From NCBI RefSeq assembly GCF_000621705.1, contig NZ_JHXO01000001.1, positions 186,001 through 250,000 on the forward strand: DNA of 64,000 nucleotides. Reading direction: 5' to 3'. The notes below the pieces were generated by a model. That model was not told the DNA's origin and searched no databases. It saw only the letters and a program-made list of their open reading frames with translations. The position numbers and the translations under genes are program-made. This DNA is from Prolixibacter bellariivorans ATCC BAA-1284. Lineage in GTDB: Bacteria; Bacteroidota; Bacteroidia; Bacteroidales; Prolixibacteraceae. This document shows positions 25,594 to 35,455 of this stretch, piece after piece; position 1 is the first letter of the stretch; each line of letters starts with the position of its first letter.

Positions 25594-26646
25594 ATGAATA
25601 CTTCTTCTCCAAGAAGGATGTCGGTACTACTGTCGGTATCCCTCACGCTTGTGTTCACCCTTTTGTTGGCAGGCTCATTTTTCATGCATGTAACTTACTG
25701 GTACTGGAGTTTTCTCTTTGTTCCGGCTTTCTTCGGCGTTGCCTATTTGCTGATTCACTATATTTTGAATCATCTGATATACGATAAAATTACCCCAATT
25801 TACAAAACCATTCGGGAAGTTCCGGTGGAAGGGAAAAAACAATTGAAACGACAGGAAGGAAGCAGCGATATTATTTCGCAGGTGAACATAGAAGTGAAAG
25901 CATGGGCCAGCGAAAAGTTATCGGAAATTGAACGCCTTCGTGATTTGGAAAAATACCGGAAAGATTTTCTGGGAAATGTTTCGCACGAGCTGAAAACCCC
26001 AATTTTTAATATTCAGGGATATGTTCTCACGTTGCTTGATGGAGGAATGGATGATCCGAAGATCAACCGCCTGTACCTGGAACGCACAGAGAGAAGTATC
26101 GACCGGATGATTAGTATCGTGGAGGATTTGGAATCGATTACGAAGCTGGAGTCAGGTGAATTGAAGTTGAATTGGGAGACTTTCGACATTGTGAAACTGA
26201 CGGAAGATGTTTTTGAGCTCGAACTGATGGAAGCTCAGGAGCGTCGTATTTCGCTTCTTTTCCAGCAAACCAATACCAAACCACTTTGGGTATTGGCCGA
26301 TAAAAAACGCATTTTCGAAGTCGTTAGCAATTTGGTGATGAATGGTTTGAAGTATGGGAAAAAAGGTGGCTATGTAAAAGTAGGCTTCTTCGATATGGAT
26401 GACCACGTACTGGTGGAAGTGAGCGATAATGGACTTGGTATTTCCAAGCAGGATTTACCCCGCATTTTTGAGCGTTTTTATCGTGTTGACAAAAGCCGTT
26501 CGCGACAGCAAGGTGGCACCGGTTTGGGATTGGCAATTGTTAAACATATTATTGAGGCACACGATCAAACCATCCAGGTACGAAGTGTCCTCGATAAAGG
26601 AACAACCTTTACCTTTACGTTAGAAAAGGGTACTCCGGGCAAATAA
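25594..26646 (+). CDS. phoR: PhoR-like sensor histidine kinase
   Basis: From ATG 25594 the protein has 350 residues: two membrane helices (about 10-30 and 34-57) with almost no periplasmic loop, a short HAMP-like linker, the H-box 'LGNVSHELKTPIFNIQGYV' with His131, and a catalytic domain with N-box 'NLVMNGLKYG', G1 'DNGLGIS', F-box 'FERFYRVDKSRS' and G2 'GGTGLGLAIVKHI'. The lack of a sensor loop is typical of PhoR, which is thought to sense phosphate through the transporter and PhoU. A TTG at 25576 is an alternative start. PhoB follows after 79 bp and a PiT-PhoU gene is divergent, which supports the assignment. Confidence 0.88.
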   Translation: MNTSSPRRMSVLLSVSLTLVFTLLLAGSFFMHVTYWYWSFLFVPAFFGVAYLLIHYILNHLIYDKITPIYKTIREVPVEGKKQLKRQEGSSDIISQVNIEVKAWASEKLSEIERLRDLEKYRKDFLGNVSHELKTPIFNIQGYVLTLLDGGMDDPKINRLYLERTERSIDRMISIVEDLESITKLESGELKLNWETFDIVKLTEDVFELELMEAQERRISLLFQQTNTKPLWVLADKKRIFEVVSNLVMNGLKYGKKGGYVKVGFFDMDDHVLVEVSDNGLGISKQDLPRIFERFYRVDKSRSRQQGGTGLGLAIVKHIIEAHDQTIQVRSVLDKGTTFTFTLEKGTPGK

Positions 26647-26725
26647 TTTTTCCGGAATGCTTCAAACCAAATTAACATTTTGTAATTTGGGAGGGTAAAA
26701 CTGACCCGGCATAATCATAATCATT

Positions 26726-27427
26726 ATGGCAGAAAAAGAAAACAACTACAAAATTCTCCTGGTAGACGACGAAGAGGACATTCTTGAATTTATCAGTTAC
26801 AACCTCGAACGTGAAGGGTTTAAAGTTTATTCGGCGCGAAACGGAGTGGAGGCCATTAAAATGGCTGAAAAGAAAAAACCGGATCTGATTATTCTTGATG
26901 TTATGATGCCTGAAATGGATGGTATTGTGGCCTGTGAAGAAATACGCAAGATTCCGTCATGTAAGGATACAGTGATTGCCTTCCTCACTGCACGTGGTGA
27001 AGATTATTCGCAGATTGCCGGTTTTGAGGCTGGCGCCGATGATTATATTACCAAGCCCATCAGGCCAAAGGTGCTTATCAGTCGTGTAAAAGCTTTGCTG
27101 AAGCGCTCGGGTGTTGTCGCTGCTGATATGGCTGCTCCGGAACAGGTTATTGTCATTGGTAATCTGACGATTGATAAGGAGCGCTATCTGCTGAAAATCG
27201 ATGATAGGGAGATGATTCTTCCCCGAAAGGAATTTGAATTGCTGTCGTTACTCGTTTCAAAGCCGGAAAAAGTATTTACCCGGGAGGAGATTTACAATGC
27301 GGTTTGGGGCGAAAATGTGATCGTGGGCGATCGAACCATTGATGTGCACATCAGGAAATTACGCGAGAAAATAGGTAACGATCATATCAAAACTTTGAAA
27401 GGTATTGGTTATAAGTTTGTGAATTAA
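26726..27427 (+). CDS. phoB: PhoB-like response regulator (OmpR family)
   Basis: The 233-residue protein has a receiver domain (1-125) with acidic 'VDDEEDI', phosphorylated Asp58 in 'IILDVMMPEMDG', and Lys in 'DDYITKPI'. A winged-helix domain (about 135-233) follows with 'LPRKEFELLSLLVSKPEKVF', 'VGDRTIDVHIRKLREKIG' and 'TLKGIGYKF'. With the kinase upstream and the PiT transporter it forms the phosphate-starvation system. The tandem repeats described in this window are its likely targets. OmpR-family paralogues look similar, so the name depends on context. Confidence 0.88.
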   Translation: MAEKENNYKILLVDDEEDILEFISYNLEREGFKVYSARNGVEAIKMAEKKKPDLIILDVMMPEMDGIVACEEIRKIPSCKDTVIAFLTARGEDYSQIAGFEAGADDYITKPIRPKVLISRVKALLKRSGVVAADMAAPEQVIVIGNLTIDKERYLLKIDDREMILPRKEFELLSLLVSKPEKVFTREEIYNAVWGENVIVGDRTIDVHIRKLREKIGNDHIKTLKGIGYKFVN

Positions 27428-27475
27428 CCCCGTTGTCCGGATAGTTTTCATAATGGAATTCAACCGGATAATTAT

Positions 27476-27483
27476 TACATTTG
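27476..27483 (+). promoter_or_regulatory. Minus-7 promoter element of the SPOR lipoprotein gene
   Basis: TACATTTG fits TAnnTTTG, 24 bp before the ATG. Confidence 0.55.
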
Positions 27484-27507
27484 TTATAATCACGTAAATT
27501 CACGCTT

Positions 27508-27948
27508 ATGAAGAGATTTGTGATTGCCGTAATGGTTATTGTCGTCGCATTTTCCTATTCCTGTAAAAATAAGGAAAAGCCGGCGCCACCTCCACCGGCA
27601 CCTCCAAAAATTGAGACTCCTAAGCCGAAACCAAAACCCGTAGCCAAGTCTAAACCGGTTGTTAAGGACGAAGGAGTTAATCTTAATGACAAGTTTTTTG
27701 TCATTGTAAATAGCTATACGATTCCTGAATATGCCCGAGAAAAAAGTAAAGAATGGAGCAAGAAGGGATTTAAACCGCGCGTAATTATGCGGAATATGGA
27801 TGGCTATTATCGTTTAGCGGTTAAATCGTTTAACGATTATTCTGATGCCATGGCTGCTGCGTTAAAACTTCGAAATGAATACCCGGAGTTTAAAGATGCC
27901 TGGGTGATGAACCGCTCAGACAAAATTGAAGATGAGGAACAAAATTGA
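27508..27948 (+). CDS. SPOR domain lipoprotein
   Basis: The 146-residue protein has a lipoprotein signal ('IVVAFSYSC'), a Pro/Lys-rich linker (about 22-50, runs such as 'PAPPPPAPPK' and 'KPKPKPVAKSKP') and a C-terminal SPOR-like domain (about 58-135: 'FFVIVNSYTIPEYAREKSKEW', shortened, and 'YYRLAVKSFNDYSDAMAAAL'). SPOR domains bind septal peptidoglycan stripped of stem peptides, so the protein probably sits in the periplasm at the division site. Its 3' end overlaps the convergent membrane protein gene by 33 bp. Confidence 0.85.
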   Translation: MKRFVIAVMVIVVAFSYSCKNKEKPAPPPPAPPKIETPKPKPKPVAKSKPVVKDEGVNLNDKFFVIVNSYTIPEYAREKSKEWSKKGFKPRVIMRNMDGYYRLAVKSFNDYSDAMAAALKLRNEYPEFKDAWVMNRSDKIEDEEQN

Positions 27949-28536
27949 AAATCCTAAGATATACCCGGCATAAACTTGTGCCGGGTTATTTTTTCCCATA
28001 ACCAGCCGGGCATAACCGGTAAACCCTCCTGCCAACAAAATCAATCCGATCAGCATCATATCGTGTTGCCCCAGACGCAGCATAATGGCCAGTACAATGC
28101 CAAACAAGGCTCCTAAAGCGGTCATATGTGAGCTAATGTTCCAACGGAGTGAAATTAGTGCAAGTGCGACGAGAACAAGTGTACCTGCAAGGAAAATAGC
28201 ATTGAAAAAACCGGCAACCGGTAATTTTGATATCAAATAGTAGCCGGCAAAGTAACTCACACCGGAAATCAGATAGGTTAACGTTTGCACCGGCATTTTT
28301 TCCCAGGATTCAACTCCATTTCTAAGTGTTTTTCCGGTAAGAAAAAATAAGGCAGGAATTGCTCCTGTGCTGATAAACGTGCTAATGATAATCACTTGTT
28401 TCAACGTTCCGGATAAAAAGGTAATGTACAAATCGGTCTGAAACAGAAGAAGTAAACCAAGTGTGGGGAGTAATAGCGGATGAAAAATAATCGATATACT
28501 GCGGGCTAAGAATTTTTCCATTTGGGTGTCATTCAA
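27916..28536 (-). CDS. Conserved membrane protein, PAP2-like
   Basis: The 206-residue protein has about six membrane helices with few charged residues. 'RWNISSHMTALGALFG' resembles the second phosphatase motif (SxxxH) of the PAP2 superfamily, but the first and third PAP2 motifs are not clear, so activity is uncertain. It starts 26 bp after rpoN ends in the leftward direction, so it may be co-transcribed with rpoN. Its end overlaps the convergent SPOR gene by 33 bp. The function is unknown. Confidence 0.75.
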   Translation of the reverse strand: MNDTQMEKFLARSISIIFHPLLLPTLGLLLLFQTDLYITFLSGTLKQVIIISTFISTGAIPALFFLTGKTLRNGVESWEKMPVQTLTYLISGVSYFAGYYLISKLPVAGFFNAIFLAGTLVLVALALISLRWNISSHMTALGALFGIVLAIMLRLGQHDMMLIGLILLAGGFTGYARLVMGKNNPAQVYAGYILGFSILFLIFNFV

Positions 28537-28562
28537 ATAATTATTGTCGTTTGCCTTTGTCT

Positions 28563-30020
28563 TTATAACTCCTTTCGCATCCGGGCTACCGGAATATCCA
28601 TCTGCTCACGATACTTGGCGACAGTACGACGTGCAATCGGGTATGATTTCTGTTTGAGTATTTCGGCCAAAGCCTGGTCGGTTAATGGTTTTCGTTTGTC
28701 TTCGGCTTCAATGCATTCCTTGAGTATCTGTTTGATTTCTCTGGTAGAAACTTCCTCGCCGGTGTCTTTTTGCATCGATTCGGAAAAGAAATATTTGAGT
28801 GGAAAAATCCCGAAATGTGTTTGAATGTATTTACTGTTCGAAACGCGCGAAACCGTGGAAATATCAAGTCCGGTCCGGTCGGCGATATCTTTCAGGATCA
28901 TCGGCCGCATCCGGGTTTCATCACCTTCTAAGAAGTATTCTTTCTGGTAATCGATGATTTCATTCATCACCAGAAGAAGCGTCTGTTGTCGTTGACGAAT
29001 AGCATCGATAAACCACTTGGCCGAGTCGAGCTTTTGCTTCATAAACATTACGGTATCCTTATCCTGCCGACTCAGATTTTTCCGGTTTTCCTGGTATGCT
29101 TTGAGCATGTTGGCATAATGCCCGTTAATGTGAAGATCGGGTACGTTACGCTGATTCAGCGAAAGCTGAAGGTCACCATCCATCAGTTCCAAAATAAAAT
29201 CCGGAATAATGGTTTGGTTGGTGCGGTTGATGGTGTTACTGAAGGAACTTCCCGGCTTGGGATTTAGCTTTAATATTTCATCAATTGCTTTTTTCAAATC
29301 GTCTTCGGAAATACCAAACTTCCGAGTTATTTTGTCATAATGCTTTCGCGTGAACTCATCGAAGGTGTCGCGAAGAATACGAGAAGCCAGTTGTATTTCC
29401 GGTTTCGACAAATCTTTCCGTTCCATCTGTAAACGAAGGCATTCCCGAAGGTTGCGTGCACCAACGCCAGGCGGATCAAATTCCTGGATAACCCGGAGAA
29501 TGCGAAGCAGTTCAAACTCATCGGTGGTGACATTTTGCATGAATGCCAAATCGTCCATTATCGATTCCAAATCGCGGCGCAAATAGCCATCTTCATCGAT
29601 GTTCCCGATGATTTGCTCAGCTAATACTAATTCGTCTTCCGAAAGCGATACTTCGGTCAATTGTTGTTCGACAAATTCGTGGAATGATGATCCGGCCGAA
29701 AATGGTATTTCTGTATACTTATCGTCTTTTGAATAATTCTGTGAGGAGTATTTGTACGAAGGGTAATCTTCGTCATTCAGGTAATCGTCTACTGAGAATT
29801 CTTCATTGTCCTTGTCATCGTTGGATTTCAGGTCAGTATCATACTCTTCTTCCTGAGAATCTGAACCTTCATTGTCGAGATCGAGTACCGGATTCTCTTC
29901 CAGCTCTTTCTTGATGCGCTGCTCCAACTGCATCGTAGGAATTTCCAACAGCTTGATAACCTGTATCTGCTGTGGTGAAAGTTTCTGCAGTAGCTTTTGT
30001 TGAAGACTTAGTTTTTGCAT
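28563..30020 (-). CDS. rpoN: RNA polymerase sigma-54 factor
   Basis: The 485-residue protein has the full sigma-54 plan: region I at the N-terminus ('LQQKLLQKLSPQQIQVIKLL', 'RIKKELEENPVL'), an acidic region II (about 50-105, many D/E), the core-binding domain (about 120-300, 'EIIGNIDEDGYL'-like 'QIIGNIDEDGYL', 'FDPPGVGARNLRECL') and the C-terminal DNA-binding part with 'DISTVSRVSNSKYI' and the RpoN box 'ARRTVAKYRE' near residue 466. It directs core polymerase to -24/-12 promoters with enhancer-binding ATPases. No -24/-12 promoter was noticed in this window. Confidence 0.96.
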   Translation of the reverse strand: MQKLSLQQKLLQKLSPQQIQVIKLLEIPTMQLEQRIKKELEENPVLDLDNEGSDSQEEEYDTDLKSNDDKDNEEFSVDDYLNDEDYPSYKYSSQNYSKDDKYTEIPFSAGSSFHEFVEQQLTEVSLSEDELVLAEQIIGNIDEDGYLRRDLESIMDDLAFMQNVTTDEFELLRILRVIQEFDPPGVGARNLRECLRLQMERKDLSKPEIQLASRILRDTFDEFTRKHYDKITRKFGISEDDLKKAIDEILKLNPKPGSSFSNTINRTNQTIIPDFILELMDGDLQLSLNQRNVPDLHINGHYANMLKAYQENRKNLSRQDKDTVMFMKQKLDSAKWFIDAIRQRQQTLLLVMNEIIDYQKEYFLEGDETRMRPMILKDIADRTGLDISTVSRVSNSKYIQTHFGIFPLKYFFSESMQKDTGEEVSTREIKQILKECIEAEDKRKPLTDQALAEILKQKSYPIARRTVAKYREQMDIPVARMRKEL

Positions 30021-30081
30021 CTCTGGCTGTATTATTCTGTCCGAAATTTATAAAATAAAGAACAATAATCAGTGAAAATAA

Positions 30082-30111
30082 AACCCCGCTAATACAATAA
30101 TTAACGGGGTT
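30082..30111 (-). terminator. Terminator after asnS
   Basis: AACCCCG (30082-30088) pairs with CGGGGTT (30105-30111), with extra inner pairing, 26 bp past the asnS stop. A-rich plus-strand sequence to the left gives U residues in the leftward transcript. Confidence 0.75.
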
Positions 30112-30136
30112 CATGTATTTTAAGTTTTTAACTTAA

Positions 30137-31576
30137 TTAAAATTCACAGTTTTTTGGCGTGCGCGGAAATGGAATAACGTCTCGAATGTTGCCCATTCCG
30201 GTGACGAACAGCACCAATCTTTCGAACCCCAGTCCAAATCCTGCATGCTGACATCCGCCAAAGCGACGGGTATCGAGATACCACTGCATTTCATCGGCGG
30301 GAATATTCATTTCTTCCATACGACTTTCCAACACATCTAAACGCTCCTCACGCTGCGAACCACCAATGATTTCGCCGATTTGCGGGAAGAGAACGTCCAT
30401 GGCTGCGACCGTTTTATTATCGTCATTCATTCGCATGTAGAATGCTTTGATTTCTTTCGGATAGTCGGTCAGGATCAACGGTTTCTGGAATTTTTTCTCT
30501 ACCAGGTAACGTTCGTGCTCGCTTTGCAGGTCGGTTCCGAATCCTTTGATCGGATATTGAAATTTGCCTTTTTTATTTTGTTTCGAATTCTTCAGAATAT
30601 CGATAGCTTCGGTATAAGTCAGGCGAACAAATTCGTTGTCGGCTACAAACCTGAGCTTTTCGATGAGCTCCATCGAACGTTGGTCGGCCGGCTTATTCTT
30701 CTCTTCTTCCTGAAGGCGCTTGCTGAGGAATTGCAAGTCGTCCATGCAGTTATCCAACGCATAGCGAATAAGATATTGCAGGAATTCTTCCGCCAAATCC
30801 ATGTTGTCGTTCAAATCGAAGAATGCAACTTCCGGCTCAATCATCCAGAACTCGGCGAGGTGACGCGAAGTGTTGGAGTTTTCAGCACGGAATGTAGGGC
30901 CAAATGTGTAAATACGTGACATGGCCATCGCGAACAACTCGCCTTCCAGCTGACCCGAAACGGTCAGGTTGGTCGATTTTCCGAAGAAATCCTCGCTGTA
31001 ATCAATCTGACCTTCTTCCGTTTTGGGAAGATCGTTCATGGGTAAAGTGGTTACCCGGAACATTTCGCCGGCACCTTCAGCATCCGAACTGGTGACAATG
31101 GGCGTATGTATGTTGTAAAATCCCCGCTCGTTAAAGAAATTGTGAATGGCGAAAATCAACTTGTGCCGAATGCGGAAAATAGCGCTGTAGGTCGCCGTAC
31201 GAGGGCGCAAATGCGCAACCTCGCGCAAAAATTCAAGCGAATGGCGTTTGGGCTGAATTGGGTACTTATCCGGATCGGCTTTACCGATGATTTCGATTTT
31301 CCCGGCCTGTAATTCTACCGACTGACCACTTCCGGTGGACTCGACCAGTTTTCCGGTCGCCGCAATAGCCGCACCCGTATTGATGTGCTTCAGAATCTCT
31401 TCTCCAAAATTTTCAGCATCAGCTACCACCTGCAAATTATTGATGGTTGAGCCGTCATTTAAAGCGATGAAACTTACATTTTTGCTGCCGCGACGGGTTC
31501 TAACCCAACCTTTCACTGTAATTTCGGCACCGACCTGGCCCGATTCCAGAATGTCAATAATTTGATTCTTCTTCAT
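30137..31576 (-). CDS. asnS: Asparaginyl-tRNA synthetase
   Basis: From ATG 31576 the class II synthetase has 479 residues. An OB-fold anticodon domain comes first ('[20 protein letters not shown]'), then the catalytic core with motif 2 '[21 protein letters not shown]' (shortened: [17 protein letters not shown]) and motif 3 '[19 protein letters not shown]' and 'DVIPFPRTP'. '[13 protein letters not shown]' separates AsnRS from AspRS. An upstream ATG would add 24 residues but runs through the promoter (31611-31618). It lies upstream of rpoN with its own terminator. Confidence 0.97.
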   Translation of the reverse strand: MKKNQIIDILESGQVGAEITVKGWVRTRRGSKNVSFIALNDGSTINNLQVVADAENFGEEILKHINTGAAIAATGKLVESTGSGQSVELQAGKIEIIGKADPDKYPIQPKRHSLEFLREVAHLRPRTATYSAIFRIRHKLIFAIHNFFNERGFYNIHTPIVTSSDAEGAGEMFRVTTLPMNDLPKTEEGQIDYSEDFFGKSTNLTVSGQLEGELFAMAMSRIYTFGPTFRAENSNTSRHLAEFWMIEPEVAFFDLNDNMDLAEEFLQYLIRYALDNCMDDLQFLSKRLQEEEKNKPADQRSMELIEKLRFVADNEFVRLTYTEAIDILKNSKQNKKGKFQYPIKGFGTDLQSEHERYLVEKKFQKPLILTDYPKEIKAFYMRMNDDNKTVAAMDVLFPQIGEIIGGSQREERLDVLESRMEEMNIPADEMQWYLDTRRFGGCQHAGFGLGFERLVLFVTGMGNIRDVIPFPRTPKNCEF

Positions 31577-31610
31577 TGTAAAATATTTTATAGCTGATTG
31601 AACAGAAGTA

Positions 31611-31618
31611 CAAAAGTA
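31611..31618 (-). promoter_or_regulatory. Minus-7 promoter element of asnS
   Basis: On the minus strand TACTTTTG fits TAnnTTTG, 35 bp before the chosen ATG; it lies inside the longer ORF and so supports the shorter start. Confidence 0.55.
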
Positions 31619-31719
31619 AGATTTTTGTTTTTTACAGGGTGACCACAACTTTAAATCTTTTTAATTGTCAAGGAACAGAGTGACAGAAAAACGGTATAGC
31701 CGACTTTGATGTCTTTTTT

Positions 31720-31727
31720 TACCTTTG
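31720..31727 (+). promoter_or_regulatory. Minus-7 promoter element of the gene at 31745
   Basis: TACCTTTG fits TAnnTTTG, 17 bp before ATG 31745, giving a very short leader and ruling out the upstream ATG at 31709. Confidence 0.6.
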
Positions 31728-31744
31728 TAAAAAAGAATAAGAAA

Positions 31745-32092
31745 ATGAGTAAACCGCAAAATTGGAAAGAGTTGTGTGACCGGCTGAGCGATATGTTCGC
31801 TATGGACGTTGACCTGAATGGCGTGTTATACCTGGTTGGAGTGAGGGAGCGCGGATTGACTCTACGTAAATTCTCCAAATTTGAGAAATGGAGTCTGATA
31901 AATTTGGGTAGTTGTGTGCTGTATAAAGAAATCGGGATGGTAGAAGAGATGGGGACCGATCGGGATGGCTGGCCGATGTTTCGCGAAAAATCTCTTTTGA
32001 CGAACTGGACCGAAGAGCGAAAACAAAAAACGCTTCAGGATTGCGCGATTCGTTATTTCTCCAAGGTTTTTGAAGATAGTGCTGCGGAGTAA
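31745..32092 (+). CDS. Conserved hypothetical cytoplasmic protein
   Basis: This 115-residue protein has no signal peptide or membrane segment. Visible features are 'LNGVLYLVGVRERGL', 'KFEKWSLINLGSCVLYKEIG' and a basic/helical C-terminus with 'RDCAIRYFSKVF'-like 'LQDCAIRYFSKVF'. It resembles uncharacterised proteins widespread in Bacteroidota as I remember them; no function is known. It is divergent from asnS and has its own promoter. The start follows from the promoter position. Confidence 0.75.
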   Translation: MSKPQNWKELCDRLSDMFAMDVDLNGVLYLVGVRERGLTLRKFSKFEKWSLINLGSCVLYKEIGMVEEMGTDRDGWPMFREKSLLTNWTEERKQKTLQDCAIRYFSKVFEDSAAE

Positions 32093-32295
32093 TGCGTTGA
32101 TCTTTTATAGTTTGTTTCTCCTTCCGTTTGGAATAATCATTTTTTCAGGATAAATTCGGGATAGAAAGACAGATAACATCTGGGTAAATAAAAAAAGAGG
32201 TCAAATCTTCAATTGCTCTGTTTGCAAATTAATGATTGCCGCCGGAAAGTATGACTTGCATAGCTAACTGTAATGTCGCAGGGAATGAATCTGTC

Positions 32296-32303
32296 TACAT
32301 TTG
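32296..32303 (+). promoter_or_regulatory. Minus-7 promoter element of the gene at 32328
   Basis: TACATTTG fits TAnnTTTG, 24 bp before the ATG. The rest of the 235-bp gap holds nothing recognisable. Confidence 0.55.
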
Positions 32304-32327
32304 TTTGACTAATTAATCTTTTTTAGA

Positions 32328-32723
32328 ATGGCTAGAAGAGTTGCCTCTTCAGTGAAACAAGATCATCTGTTGCTATTACTGGCCTACTTGTTCACACTAT
32401 CCATGGCAGTAGTTTTTGTGAATTGGGAAGCTACACCTTATAATCCTGGGTATGCTTGTGTCCAAACCGTGGAAGTATTTGGTATTTTACTATTCACATT
32501 CGTTTTAAGTGATTATCCTGCACGAAAATATATTAAGCACCAGTTTGGGCAGTTTTTGTTTCGGTTGGTCGTTCTTTTTGGTGCTTCTTTGCTTATTATT
32601 CGTTTAAATATTGAGTTCACTCCTTATAACGTGGAGTTTGTTTTGCTCCGTGCTTTGAAAGTCTTTGCAACGCTTTCGTTGTCAATGATTATCCGGTTAA
32701 TTTTTATCCGATATCAAAAGTAG
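32328..32723 (+). CDS. Hypothetical membrane protein
   Basis: The 131-residue protein has four likely membrane helices (about 14-32, 46-62, 76-94, 106-125) and basic ends, with a repeated 'TPYN' motif after helices 1 and 3 ('EATPYNPGY', 'EFTPYNVEF') that hints at an internal duplication of a two-helix unit. No family is recognised. It has its own minus-7 element and converges with the DUF255 gene, leaving a 7-bp gap. Confidence 0.65.
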   Translation: MARRVASSVKQDHLLLLLAYLFTLSMAVVFVNWEATPYNPGYACVQTVEVFGILLFTFVLSDYPARKYIKHQFGQFLFRLVVLFGASLLIIRLNIEFTPYNVEFVLLRALKVFATLSLSMIIRLIFIRYQK

Positions 32724-32730
32724 AGTTAAA

Positions 32731-34764
32731 CTATTTTAGCATAGCCAACGCATCTGCTACATCTTCCACTGGAAGTTGACATGCCCGGTTTACACACACG
32801 TATATTCTCGTTTTATCTTCGGCAAACCGCTCTTTCAGAAGCGGTATTTCGCTGGGTTTATTACCCGGACATATCACCGTATTGGGTAAATAGTACTGAT
32901 TGATTTTATTCGAAACGGTCAGGGCATCAGGTCCTGAAATAGCTATTTCGAAGTATGGATTTGCCAGATTGAGCAACAATTTTCCCCAGTTGGCAAAAGC
33001 CCCCGGAAGTTTCATAAACAGCTTTTTGTGTTGAAGTGCCATACGTGAAGCTAATTCAATCCATTCCCTGTTTTCAAGTAAGTGCCCGAGACGAAAAAGT
33101 GCATTTGCCATGACTGAATTGGCTGCAGGAATGACGTTGTCGTACGTTTCGTACGAATTGGTAATAAAAGCCTCTGCTCCTCCGGGAGAATAATAAAAAA
33201 GATTGTCCTGTTCGTTGTAGAACCGATGAAAACAGGTTTGTGTCAGTTGTTCTGCCCGCGTCAGCCACATAGAATCGCCGGTTATCTCGAACAGCCCAAT
33301 ACTGGCTTCGGTCAGCATAGCATAATCATCAAGAAAGCCATCAATATTACTTTTGCCGTTTTTATAATTCCGAAGCAGATTTCCTTCCGGCGAAAGCTGA
33401 TTGGCGAACAAAAAATTGCCGTTTTGAATGGCAAGGTTTAGAAATTCGTTTTCGCCGAAAGCCCGGTAGGCTTTTACCAGACCGGATATCATAAGTGCGT
33501 TCCACGAAGTCAGTGTTTTGTCATCTAACCCCGGACGTTCGCGTTCGTTCCTGGCTGCCATTAACTGCGATTGCCAGCTTTCTGTTTTATTCTGTAAAAC
33601 AGTTAATTCAATATTTTTTTCTTTGGCAAACAGCTCATCACTTTGCGTTCGGTAAAGGATATAACTTCCTTCTTCCCAATGTCCAAGGTCATTGACGTTG
33701 TAATAGTCGGAAAATAGCGGGAAATCTTCACCCAAAATCTGTTTCAATTCGGCTTTTCCCCAAATGTAAAATCGACCTTCTTCTCCTTCGCTATCGGCAT
33801 CGAGTGCGGAATAAAATGCTCCTTCCGGTGAGGTCATTTCACGCTTGATAAATTCGATGGATTGATAGACCACTTGTCGATATAATGCCTTTCCTGTTTT
33901 CTGAAAAGCCTCAGCGTATACACCTATCAGTTGCGCATTATCATACAGCATTTTTTCGAAATGAGGTACTTTCCAGATTTCATCTACCGAATAACGGGCA
34001 AAGCCTCCTCCAACCTGGTCGTAAATTCCGCCAAAGGCCATTTTTTGCAGCGTATTTTCGAACGCGCGGAGTACTTCCTCATCCTTCAACAAGTGGGCTG
34101 CCTGTAACTGGAAACTGAGATTAATGGGCATTGGGAACTTGGGGGCCCCTTTGCTTCCTCCGTATTCATCGTCCGTATCGCCGAGAATGTTCTTTAGTAC
34201 TGTATCCAGCTCTTTTTTTGTAATGGGTTCTTTATCGGTCGGCTCTAAAGCCAGTGATGTTTGAATGATGCCCTGGTTGAGCTGTTCGGCGTATTCAACG
34301 GTTTTTTGCCGGTTATCGCGATAAAAACCTGCAATGGTATTCAGGTAATGTGTCCATTGTTCTTTTGGGAAATAGGTTCCCCCCCAAATTGGCCGGCCAT
34401 CGGGAAGGGCAATGCAGTTCAACGGCCATCCGCCCTGTCGCGTCAGCAATTGAACAGCTGTCATGTATATTTTGTCGACGTCCGGTCGTTCTTCCCGGTC
34501 AACCTTAATACACACATAGTTTCGGTTCATTAAATCTGCGACTTCCGTGTCTTCAAAGCTTTCGTGCTCCATTACATGACACCAGTGACAGGCAGAATAG
34601 CCAATGCTAATGAGGAGAAGCTTATTTTCCGATTTAGCTTTTTCCAGCGCCTTATTCCCCCACGGATACCAGTTAACCGGGTTGTGGGCATGCTGAAGCA
34701 GATAAGGACTGCTTTCGTTAATAAGTTCGTTACTGAATTCAGGTCGATGAGAATCGGTTTTCAT
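32731..34764 (-). CDS. Thioredoxin-domain protein of the YyaL/SPATA20 (DUF255) family
   Basis: The 677-residue cytoplasmic protein starts with the family's thioredoxin-like domain: 'NPVNWYPWG', '[19 protein letters not shown]' with Cys-His-Trp-Cys, and '[16 protein letters not shown]' (here '[16 protein letters not shown]'). An (alpha/alpha)6-barrel-like region follows ('[17 protein letters not shown]', 'KMLYDNAQL', '[12 protein letters not shown]') resembling N-acylglucosamine epimerase folds. Length fits the family. The biochemical function is not established. It is transcribed alone. Confidence 0.93.
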   Translation of the reverse strand: MKTDSHRPEFSNELINESSPYLLQHAHNPVNWYPWGNKALEKAKSENKLLLISIGYSACHWCHVMEHESFEDTEVADLMNRNYVCIKVDREERPDVDKIYMTAVQLLTRQGGWPLNCIALPDGRPIWGGTYFPKEQWTHYLNTIAGFYRDNRQKTVEYAEQLNQGIIQTSLALEPTDKEPITKKELDTVLKNILGDTDDEYGGSKGAPKFPMPINLSFQLQAAHLLKDEEVLRAFENTLQKMAFGGIYDQVGGGFARYSVDEIWKVPHFEKMLYDNAQLIGVYAEAFQKTGKALYRQVVYQSIEFIKREMTSPEGAFYSALDADSEGEEGRFYIWGKAELKQILGEDFPLFSDYYNVNDLGHWEEGSYILYRTQSDELFAKEKNIELTVLQNKTESWQSQLMAARNERERPGLDDKTLTSWNALMISGLVKAYRAFGENEFLNLAIQNGNFLFANQLSPEGNLLRNYKNGKSNIDGFLDDYAMLTEASIGLFEITGDSMWLTRAEQLTQTCFHRFYNEQDNLFYYSPGGAEAFITNSYETYDNVIPAANSVMANALFRLGHLLENREWIELASRMALQHKKLFMKLPGAFANWGKLLLNLANPYFEIAISGPDALTVSNKINQYYLPNTVICPGNKPSEIPLLKERFAEDKTRIYVCVNRACQLPVEDVADALAMLK

Positions 34765-34946
34765 TTTACTCCTCCACTAACTTTTCATTTGTGTCGCTGC
34801 TTTTATCAAACGGAATCGGGAATAATAAGTTTATTTTTTGTGGTGATAGAACGAAAAGAATTACGATTGGTATGGCATCATACTTGCAATATCATTTACC
34901 ATTTTGTAAAATTGTTATTCCGTAACCTGAGTAACTGGATGAGCTA

Positions 34947-35171
34947 ATGAAAATGGTTGATGTGCTTGAGCGAATGGAAGAATCCATTCACCAGGCGAGT
35001 ACAGGAGCGCCCGACGAATTTGCAAGGCGTTTGGGGATATCTACCCGCACGCTTTATAATTATTTGCATTTTCTTAGGGACCGAGGTGCGCCAATACTAT
35101 ATAGTCGTGCACGGGAAACCTATTATTATGAATTTCCCGGAAAAATGATGATCAAGTTTGAGCCCGAGTAA
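34947..35171 (+). CDS. Small HTH domain protein
   Basis: The 74-residue protein has one winged-helix-like HTH: 'SGAPDEFARRLGISTRTLYNY'-type segment (here 'TGAPDEFARRLGISTRTLYN'), then 'LRDRGAPILYSRARETYYYE' as a wing. This resembles HTH_11/DeoR-like domains without an effector domain. A minimal regulator of this size could act on itself or a neighbour, or come from a lost mobile element. A terminator overlaps its stop codon. No target is evident. Confidence 0.75.
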   Translation: MKMVDVLERMEESIHQASTGAPDEFARRLGISTRTLYNYLHFLRDRGAPILYSRARETYYYEFPGKMMIKFEPE

Positions 35172-35182
35172 CGGGCTTTTTT
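35162..35182 (+). terminator. Terminator overlapping the stop of the small HTH gene
   Basis: GCCCG (35162-35166) pairs with CGGGC (35172-35176), with one more outer pair, followed by T6. The stop codon lies in the loop. Confidence 0.75.
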
Positions 35183-35257
35183 ATTTTGTTAAAATTCGTT
35201 AAAGATTATGAAAAAGAGCCTACTGCAACTGAATTGCAGTGGACTGACATATATTTG

Positions 35258-35356
35258 CGTTGGCCGGAAAACCGGTTTGTGTGATAGTAAGTATTAAATT
35301 TTTTCTTTTGAGTTTAGGTGGTAAACTGCCCTGTATTCCGGGGCAGTTTACTTAAT
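35258..35356 (+). ncRNA. Candidate small RNA 1
   Basis: TATATTTG (35250-35257) fits the minus-7 element. Downstream are a CCGG-AAAA-CCGG hairpin (about 35264-35275) and an 11-bp perfect stem (GTAAACTGCCC 35321-35331 with GGGCAGTTTAC 35341-35351, 9-nt loop) followed by a T-rich tail. The transcript would be about 95 nt and has no ORF. No known family is recognised. Confidence 0.4.
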
Positions 35357-35455
35357 TCTTTTCCGGAAAAGTTTATTGGTTTATTCCTATTAAAGATCAG
35401 GCGTTATTGCCTTGGTTTAGCACTTTTTAATGGAAAAAGAATTGAGAGAAATGTG

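Noticed and set aside
29869-30114. Small ORF on the minus strand across the rpoN start
   Set aside because: It overlaps the start of rpoN and the asnS terminator in another frame and has no family likeness.
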